The notes below the pieces were generated by a model, which made no database searches, was not told where the DNA came from, and saw nothing but the letters and a program-made list of their open reading frames with translations. 40,520 nt of DNA, taken from Litorilinea aerophila. Its GTDB lineage: Bacteria > Chloroflexota > Anaerolineae > Caldilineales > Caldilineaceae. How positions within the stretch are numbered: the first letter of the stretch is position 1; every line of letters starts with the position of its first letter. This document shows, piece by piece, positions 25,101-34,100 of the stretch. The position numbers were made by a program, and so were the translations under genes. Location: assembly GCA_945905745.1 (NCBI GenBank), contig CAMDQF010000013.1:1-40520 (forward strand), given 5' to 3'.

Positions 25101-28100
25101 CCTCATCCAGGCCGCCGACGGTCAGATTGAGGGTGACGCCCTGCACCACCCGGTTGTCGGGCGGGTTGACGGTCAGCGTCGCGGTTGGGCTGAAAACATC
25201 GCGCACGGGCAATGTAACCGAAGCTACCGGCGAAGTCTGGCCCGCAATGTCTACCGACCGAACCAGGAGCGTCAGCGACTGGTTGCCCGTGGCGTTGACC
25301 GGAATAGTGACGGTGAAAGTCGTCTGGGTGCTGGTCGTCGCCGGACTGACGCCGGTTGAGCCTGTCGAAACCACAACGCCGGAAGTAGTGAGCAGCAGCG
25401 CCGTCACCCCTTCGTTGTCGCTGCCGTCCACGACAATCGCCACCTCTGCGCCGGGATCGACGAGCGTACCATTGGCCGGGCTGGCGATGCTCACCGCCGG
25501 GGCCACCACATCACTGATCAGCAGCGTGCGGGTGATCTGCCCGCTGCTCTGCCCCCGGCTGTCCAAGACCGTCGCGGTCAGGTGCAGCGTACTGTTCAGT
25601 GGCGCGCTGTCGGGCACGCTGACAGTAAAGAGTGGGCTGGTCGTGCGCCCGCCGACGGCAACGCTCTGGCTGGGCGTCACAGCGGGCGAAGCCTCCAACG
25701 TCACACTGGAAAGGCTCAGATCGTCGGTGATGGCGAGGCGCACCTGCACGTCCGCACCCCGACCCACCCGACTGCCGGCGGCGGGGCTGGTGAAGTTGCC
25801 TGTGGGCGGGTTGTCGCTGATGACAGTGAATGTCACCGACGCAGAAGTGCCCAGATTGCCGCTGGTGTCCGTGGCCGTCCCGGTGACAGTGACGATTGTC
25901 CCTGCGTCCACGCTGGCCGGGACGGTAAAGGTGAAGTTGCGGCTGGCGGTCGTAGCCGTCGGACTGATGACTCGGTTGCCATTCGTTTCCACACCTGTGG
26001 ATGCGTAGCCAACCGACGCGATGCCCACTTCGTCAGTGACAGTCAGTGTAACGCTAATGGCGTCGCCCTGCACCACCCGTGTCAGGGGCAGGTTGACCGT
26101 TACTGTCGGGCCAAGAATGTCGCGCACGCGCAGGGTCAGGCTGGCAGACGCGCTGCTGTTGCCTTCCCGGTCTACGGCCACAGATTGGACAGTAATGCTC
26201 TGGTTGCCCGTTGCTGTGACGGGAATCGTCAGGCTGAGCGTCACCGGCGCGCTGGCGTTGGCCGGATCAACCGCATAACTGGTCACACCCGAAATTACAC
26301 CGGTGGCGGTGAAGGTGACTCTCGCCACCGCGTCATTATCCGTCGCCAGAACACTCACATCCAGCGCCGCGCCGGGGTCGTGCAGGCTGTTGTTGGCCGG
26401 ATCGGTGAAGCTGAGGGTCGGCGCGGTCACGTCGCCCACCAGCAAAACGCGCACGGCGCTGGACGCGTAGCCCCGGCTGTCGGTGACTGTTGCCGTCATC
26501 GGCACGCTGCCAAGCAAATCTTCTGGAATATCGAAGACAAAATTGTGGATGGCGCTGGTGCCGGTGAGAACCACGGCGGGCGGATTGCCAATCCGCCCTA
26601 CGTCAAAGGAGACGGCGCTCAGGCTCAAATCGTCAGTCAAGGCAACAGTTACCGTCACCCGCTGGCCGGGGCCGAACTTTGCCCCCTCAGCCGGGCTGGT
26701 GAAGACGACACCCGGCGGCATATCGGCCAGAACCGCGAGCGTCAGCGAGCTGCTATTCCCCACATTGCCGCTGGTATCCGTGGCGACGCCGGTCACAAGC
26801 AGTTGACCCGGTGTGGCGTCCAGCGCCGCGCTGATCGTAAAGGTGCGGCTGGCGCTGGCGGATACCGGTGTGACGCCGGTCACTGCACCCTCCCCAAAGA
26901 CGCCGCTAACGCCGAAGCCGATGTGGGCCAAGCCGATGTCGTCGGTTGCCACGACAGTCACGGTCAGACTGGTGCCCTGAATAATGGACGGACTGACAGT
27001 CCGTCCTACAACGCTGACGGCGGGCGGTACCACATCCCGCACCCGCAGCGTGCGGGTGACGGGGATGGAGAGGTTGCCTCTTGTGTCCTGGCCGCGCAGG
27101 GAAAGGGTGACAATCCCGTTGGACGGCGCGTTGGCAGGAATCGGCACAGCAAAACTTGCCGCTGCGTTTGTCTGGGCAGGGGAGACCGTCCGCTGGTCAG
27201 CGAAGGTAGCCGCGCCGGAGGCAGAGAGGGTAATGAGGGAAAGACCGTCCACATCCACCGCCTGCACTGGGACGTTCACCGTCTCGCCCGGCGTGACAAG
27301 CGTATCCTGCGCCGGGCTGACGAAGAGCAGTTGCGTGCCGGTGACGACTACCGTCCATTGGGCGAAGTTGCTCACCTGATTTTTGCTGTCGGCGGCGCTG
27401 GCCTGGAGTGCGATGAGGCTGCCCAACGACGCGTTGGCGGGCACAACGACGACAAATGTGCGGGAGACGGTCTGGCTGGATGGGTCAATTGTGGCGGCAA
27501 AGGTTGTGTTGACACCACCCGTACTCTGGGCAAAGAGACGGCTGACCGCCAAATCGTCGGTGGCCTGCACGGTGACACTGAAGGGGTAGCCAACTTCGAC
27601 GGTCGTTGTCAAGGGCGAAAGGAGCGTAGCCACTGGCGGCGTGTCGTCCAGAACAGAGAGCGCCAGCCCCGTGTCCGGGCTGACGTTGCCGGCGTTGTCG
27701 GTAGCCCGCGCCGCAATCGTCAGCCCCGGCCCCATCCCCGCCTCCACCTGCAAGAGCAGTTCGTAGGGGGATTGGGTGTCGCTGCGCCGCAACGCGCCGT
27801 TGACGTAGAAATCCACCTGGCGGATGTCGTCGTGGCCGACCGCAATCTGGGCCGTAGCGATGAGACTCTCGCCCACAATCACCGATGGGCTGCGGCTGCT
27901 GCTCAGGCTGGCGATGGCGGGCGGGATGATGTCCAGGCTGGTGAAACTGAGATTCTGTCCGGCAGGCTGGGTATTCCCGGCCCGATCCGTGGCGGGTAAA
28001 ATCGTGGCGCTGTAGACGGCGTTGGGGGTCAGGGGCGCGTTGGGCGTAAAGACGATCACGCCGTTGTTCTGGATAAAGTCCAGGCGACCAGCGACCGGCG

Positions 28101-31100
28101 ACCCATTTCGGAAAAGTTGGATGGCGGACGCGGGGAAGGCAGCCGGGTTGAGTGCCTCCGAGTATTGCGCCCGGATCACCGACTCCAGCGCCACATTCAG
28201 CGCGTTGTGCGCCGGGCTGAGGCTGGTGAGGCTGGGCGGCGTTGTGTCCTGGGTGGTGAAGCTGCTCACAAATTCGGCGATCAGCGCCTTACCGGAAAGG
28301 TCTTTCACACCGGTCTTGACTTTGACGTTCACCGTCGCAAAATCGGGATAGACAGTGGAAGGTGTAAATGTAAGCTGGCTGCCTGTCCCATTCAACACCC
28401 GATTTCCAGAGAGGAGTGCGCCACCCGCACTGACTTCAACAGTGGAAGCGCTGATTGTCGCCGGGTTGACCGCCTCGGAGAAGACAATCGCAATCGTGCG
28501 GGTGACAGGCTCGCCGCTGCTCCCGTTGGCCGGTGTCACACTGACAACCGTTGGGAAGCTCTCGTCCAACACCAGATCGCCCACATCCACAATTTGACCC
28601 TGGCTGGCGACGGTTGCGCTGCCGCTGGCTGTGCCGCTGCCCAGCGGGTCTTCCACGCCAATCGCGTATATGCCCAGCGGCAGATCGGCGAAGCTGAACA
28701 GACCGTCGCTGTCGCTGACGCCGTAACGTTTGACGCTGCCTTTGCTCAGTGTAATCGTCACGTCCGGCGCAGGGGTCGTGCCATCCTCGCGCAGAACGCG
28801 ACCCTTGATCGAACCGGCGGCTTGCAGCGTGATAGTTACTTGTGACGTACTTCCAGCGGCAAGCAGACTTCCATAAGCCGAACCGCCCAGCCCGCTGGTC
28901 TGGTTGCGCGCGCTGACGCTAAAATCGCCGATGAGTAGATTGTCAAACCGGAATGTGCCATTGGGCGCAGCCAGAATTTCGTCGTTGTAGCCTACGGGCA
29001 GATTGCTCTTGCGCTGTAGCTTCACCTGTGCGGAGCTGACGGGGTTGCCGCCGCCGTCCAAGACGAGACCGGTCACGCTCCCCGTACCCAACATCTGCAC
29101 GGGCACAGTCACGACTTCCGTGTGGAAGGTGACCGTGCCCGTGCTGCGCCCGGCGTCGCCGCCCACCTGGGCCAGGGCGGTCACAGCGAAGCCGCCCAGA
29201 GGCACATTCTGCACCTGATAGAAACCGCTGGCGTCCACTGTCGTGGAGCGGGTGGTGCGGGCGTAGTGTACCTCCACCTGTGCGCTGGTGGAGAGGCTGC
29301 CGTCGGCCAGTGTCACAAAACCCTCGACTGTCCCTCGCTCAGGCACGGCCAGCGTCACAGTTTTGGTGACGATCTGTCCTTCGCTGGCAAGAGTACCGTT
29401 GACGCTGCCGCTCCAGCCGGTGGGCCTGTGCGAGGCGGAGAGGTTGAAATTGCCGGCATTGACGCCGGGGAAGGCAAAGCTGCCGTCCAGACCGCTGGAT
29501 GTGTAGAGATCGTCACTGTCGTTGGAATGCAGACGCACAGTCGCTCCCGCCATCGCCGCCCCGGTCAGACTCTCGACGACGTAGCCGCGCACTTCGCCCT
29601 GCGGTCGCTCGCGGATGTCAACGGTGACGGTCTGCCCATTGACAGTAATCGCGCCGCTGGCGTATCCCTCGCGCCCGCTGATAAAGTCGAAGGCGTCCAG
29701 CGTAAAGCCAGCTTTGGGCACACCGGTAAAGCTGTAGACACCGCTGGCGTCCGTCGCGCCGTAGACATCCCGCCCGTCAAAACTGCTGGTCAGATGAATC
29801 TGGGCGTCGGCGATGGGGGTCGTGCCGTCGGCGCGCAGGAAGCGCCCCTGGACTGTGCCGAATTCGTCAGGCACGGTAATCGTGACTGTGACTGTTTCGC
29901 CCGGCGCGGGGAGCGTGCCGCCGCGGAAGCCTTTACCGCCGTTGGCCGGGTTGGTGGCGTGGACGCTAAAACCGCCTTCCCGCACCACCGGGAAAGTGAA
30001 ATTGCCGAGAGCGTCGGTCTGGCCCGTGCGGCTCTCTTTTGTAAAGTTGCCCTCGCGCAGAAGCAACGGCGCATTGGCGATAGCCGCGCCTGTCGTGCCC
30101 ACAACTCTGACAGCCACACTGCCCGTGCCCAGCAGTCGAATGTCCACCACCGCGTGGCTGCCCGCTTTGACGCCACCATCGCTGCGCCCGGTCAGCCCGC
30201 TCGCATCCAGGGCGGTGACATTAAAATTGCCTGCGCTGATGAGGGTGACGGCATAAACACCGTTGGCATCGGTCGTCACGGCCACATCGTGCATTGTGCC
30301 GGAATTGAAACGCACGACGACACCCTCGCCCACGGGCGTCACCCCATCGGGCAGATAGACGCTGCCACTGAGCGAGCTAGTGGCCTTGAGGGAGAGGGTA
30401 ATGTATGTGGTGTCGCCCAGACGAACTTCGGTGCTGCCAGCCACGTGGCCGTTGAAGGCGTTGGCCGCTTCCACCGCCACCGGCCCCACAAAGATATTCT
30501 CGAAGAGATAAGAGCCGCTGGCGGGGTCGTTGTCCACAATGCGGCTGAGCTGTTTGGTCATAAAGCCGACGCCAATCGTCTTGCAGGGAGTGAAGTGGAC
30601 CACATAATCACCGATCTTCACGTCCTGGTAGCACTGGGGGTTGCCGTCGTCTAGAATCTTGTTTTTGAGTACGACCAATTCGCTCAGACCCACTTGCGCG
30701 GCCAGCGGGGTGATGCCGTCGTCGTCCAAAATTGTCACACGCAGGCTGCCCACGCCCTGCCAGCGAATGTCGCCGTTGACCGTCTGGTTGTGGGCCGAGA
30801 CGCGCACGGAGCGGGCGTTGCCATCTTTGAAATCGGGCTTGAAGGCGCTGAGCAGATACTCCCCCTCCACCGCATAGGGGATCAGGTAGCGACCGTTGGC
30901 GTCGGTGCGGCTGCCCAGCAGCTTCGGGCCGACGGCGATGATCTCCAGATTGGGCACCGGCGTCACGCCGTCGGCTTGGGTGACGCGGCCGGCGATGCGC
31001 CCGACCGCGGGCAGACGCAGGGTGACAAAGACTGTCTCACCCGCCCGTACCAGATTGACGAGTGTCTGAACGAGCAGTTCGCCTTCGCTCACAAACGCCT

Positions 31101-34100
31101 GGATGCGCCGCTGGCCCAAAGGCATATCGGAAATGACAAAGCGGCCATCGGCGTCACTGTTCGTCAATTGCAGACCGCCGGCAATCGTCGCCCCTTCCAC
31201 CGACTGGCCTGCGCCGTCCAACACCTGCCCCTCAATCGTGCCCGTGCCGCCGAAGAGAATGAGATTGGCGGTCACGTCTTGCCCTGCCAAAATCGTCGTG
31301 GCCACGACGGCCGTCTCGAATTGGCTCTGATCGAAGGAATTGACCTCCACTGGGCCGGGGGGCAGAGCGGTGAGCTGGTAGTAACCGCTGCTGTCGGTGA
31401 GGGTGTAGCCGCCTTTGTTGGCATAGACAGCTACGCCCTCAGCGGGGGTCACGCCGTCAGCGCGGTAGACCCGCCCGCTGACGCTGCCCATCTCGCGCTG
31501 CACCCGATCCCTATTGATGAGGATCAGATCGATCAGCGTCGTCCCGCCGTCCGCGGCCACATTGGCCACGGCCTGGGCCTGGGAGCGGGTGGGCAGGTGG
31601 ATGGCTTCCAGATTGGCGTTGCCCACGGGCACACTGCCAAAGACAAAGCCGCCGCTGGCGTCGCTGGTGGTGATCTGGGCCACGCCGCTGGACAGACTGG
31701 TGAGGCCCACATCCGCGCCGGGCAGGGGCGTCACCCCGTCGGCGGCGAAGACGTGGCCGGCAACGGTTCCCTTGCCCTGAAAAATGAGCTTCAGGTCCAG
31801 GCGCTGGCCGTTGTAGCGAATTTGGGTTGAAAGTTCGGCCCGCGCGCTGCTCTCCGGATCGCTGGATTTGAAGATCGTCGGGTAGCTTGCCACGTAGTCG
31901 AAATGAAAATAGCCTTCGGCATCGGCGGATTTTGACGTAATTATCACCCATTGGATTTTGTCGCCGGCCAATATTTTCTGGACCAGTTGGATGGGTGCAT
32001 TGGGCACGGCTTCCCCGTCGGCCTGGACAACCTGCCCGTCCACCACACCGCCCATACCGGTGACGGTGATGGTGATGGGCAGGGTGACGGTGACGGGCGT
32101 CATCGGGTTGGCGTGGCGGTCATCGATATTGGCAACGGTCAACGTGCGGGGAATGAAGGGGCCGATGCCGTCGCGCAGACGGATGAAGGCCACCCGATTG
32201 CTGGGCTGAAGGACAGTCCCCAGCACCTGATTCTCGTCCACGCCGAAATTGACGATCTCTTCCGGCGTCTTGCCCTGCTGGGAGGCAGCGGCGCTGATCT
32301 CCTCGTCGAAAAGGACAGCGAGCAAGCGGCCAAAGCCATCCCGATTCGCGACTTGCACGGCACTGATCACATCCGGGCCGCTTTCGGGCAGGAGCGCGTC
32401 GCTGCTGGGCGCAATCTGCCCCTCGAAGAAGCCGTCGCCGTTGGCGTCCACATTCAGCACAATTTCGTGGGAGGAGCGGTTGCGCCCCGTATCGTAGACG
32501 GGCGCGGACAATTGGGCGCGCCCGCCGTTCTGGATGGCGACATCCGCAAAAGTGACCAGCCGCTGGCTGCCGGTGATGGGCATCAACACGCCCAAATCAA
32601 AGCTGCCATCGGCCACGCCAGTCAGGTCTACTGTGTGGCGGCCCGGCTGGGGCGCGGCGATGAGTGCGAAGTGGCTATAATTGCCCACTTCACCGCCCAA
32701 ATCAAAGAACTGGCCGTAGGGGATGGAACGCTGGATGGGCGCGCTGGCGCTGGCAATGCCCATCTGCTTGCCTGCCGGGTCTGTTACCTGCAGGACGACC
32801 GGCCCGCCGCCCGCGTCCTGCCCCACAATCACCGAAAAATGGGGCGGGCGAGAGACAGTGGCCGCCGCCATACGCTCTTGAAAATTCAGCACGCTGCTGC
32901 CCGCCACTGCCTGCCCAAAGACCGCGGCGAACTCCCGCGCCAACGCCTCGCCCCGGCGGGACTTGCGCATCAGTTGGTCAAAGGCGGCGAAATCGTCGGC
33001 GCTGACGCCACTCGCAGGCGTCAAGCGCGAAAGATTGTTGCTGGAAAAATCCAGGGCCAAATCCCAGGCAGCCGAGAGTTCCGGCTCGAAGAGGCTGATG
33101 CGCTGGCCCACCGCGGCCAGATCAAAGGCCCGTTCGTAGATCATCGCCTGCTTCACAGGCAGCAGGCCGATGGGGACAATCGGCGAAGTGGCCAGGGCGA
33201 AAGCCTGACTGAGCAGGCTGATAGCCTCGGCACGGATGCCCGCCGGCACGAAGTTGACCTCGCCAGGCATTTGCAGCACATTCGGGGAAAGGGGGATGCC
33301 CAACTCGCCCACGTCCATACGGAACTCGAATTTGCCCGGCGTATTTTCCGAAGCTAGGCTGCTGGCGACGACAGAGCCGGTCAGCAGCGCGCGCAGACGG
33401 AAGGTGGCTGTGGCCGAGTCGCCGGGGAGAATCGTATCGATCTGCACCCTTTCGTCGGAGAGCAGTTGCGCACCGGTCAGGCTGCGCGGCAGCAGGGAGA
33501 GGGTGGCGAAGTTGGCGGGCACATCCGAGATGTTCGTCACAGTGACGTGGAAATCGTAGTCTTCGCCCTGGTTGATCGTCAGCGGGTGGTTGAAGGTGAG
33601 GGTGAACTGGGGATCGCGCACTTCCAGCGTACCGACAGCCTTGCCTACGATGGCGACGGGGCCGGTGGGCAGGCCGTACAACTGGCCACTGATCTCAATC
33701 TCGACGGTGTGGATGCCTTCACGCAACCCTTCCACCAGAAATTCTGCGTTGCCGTCGTTGCCGGGGGCCAGGAAGGGGATGTCGTCGGCTGTGCCCAGCT
33801 CGCCGTCCGGGCCCGGCTGGACGACAGACAAGATTTTGGGCTGGAAGGCGGGCGGGTTGCCCAGGCGGGCCATACGCAGGGGATCGTCCTGTGAGCCGAC
33901 GACGCCATCTTTGCCGCCGGGCAGGAGAATCTCGCCCTGAATGTCGCGCACCACCAGATTCGATGTGCCGGGCGCGATATTGGAAACGAGCAGCAGCGCG
34001 CTGAAATACTGGTTGAGATAGGCGATGCGGCCAGGGAAAAGGATGACACCGGGCACCTTCGCCACCAGTTTACGCGTTTCGGGGTCGCACTCGCTGGCGC

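Noticed and set aside
25582-27999. 805-aa plus-strand ORF (also 29122-30654, 31951-33357, 19924-21378, 21994-23517)
   Set aside because: All lie antisense to the two giant genes, have repetitive composition that mirrors the repeats on the other strand, and lack credible starts.
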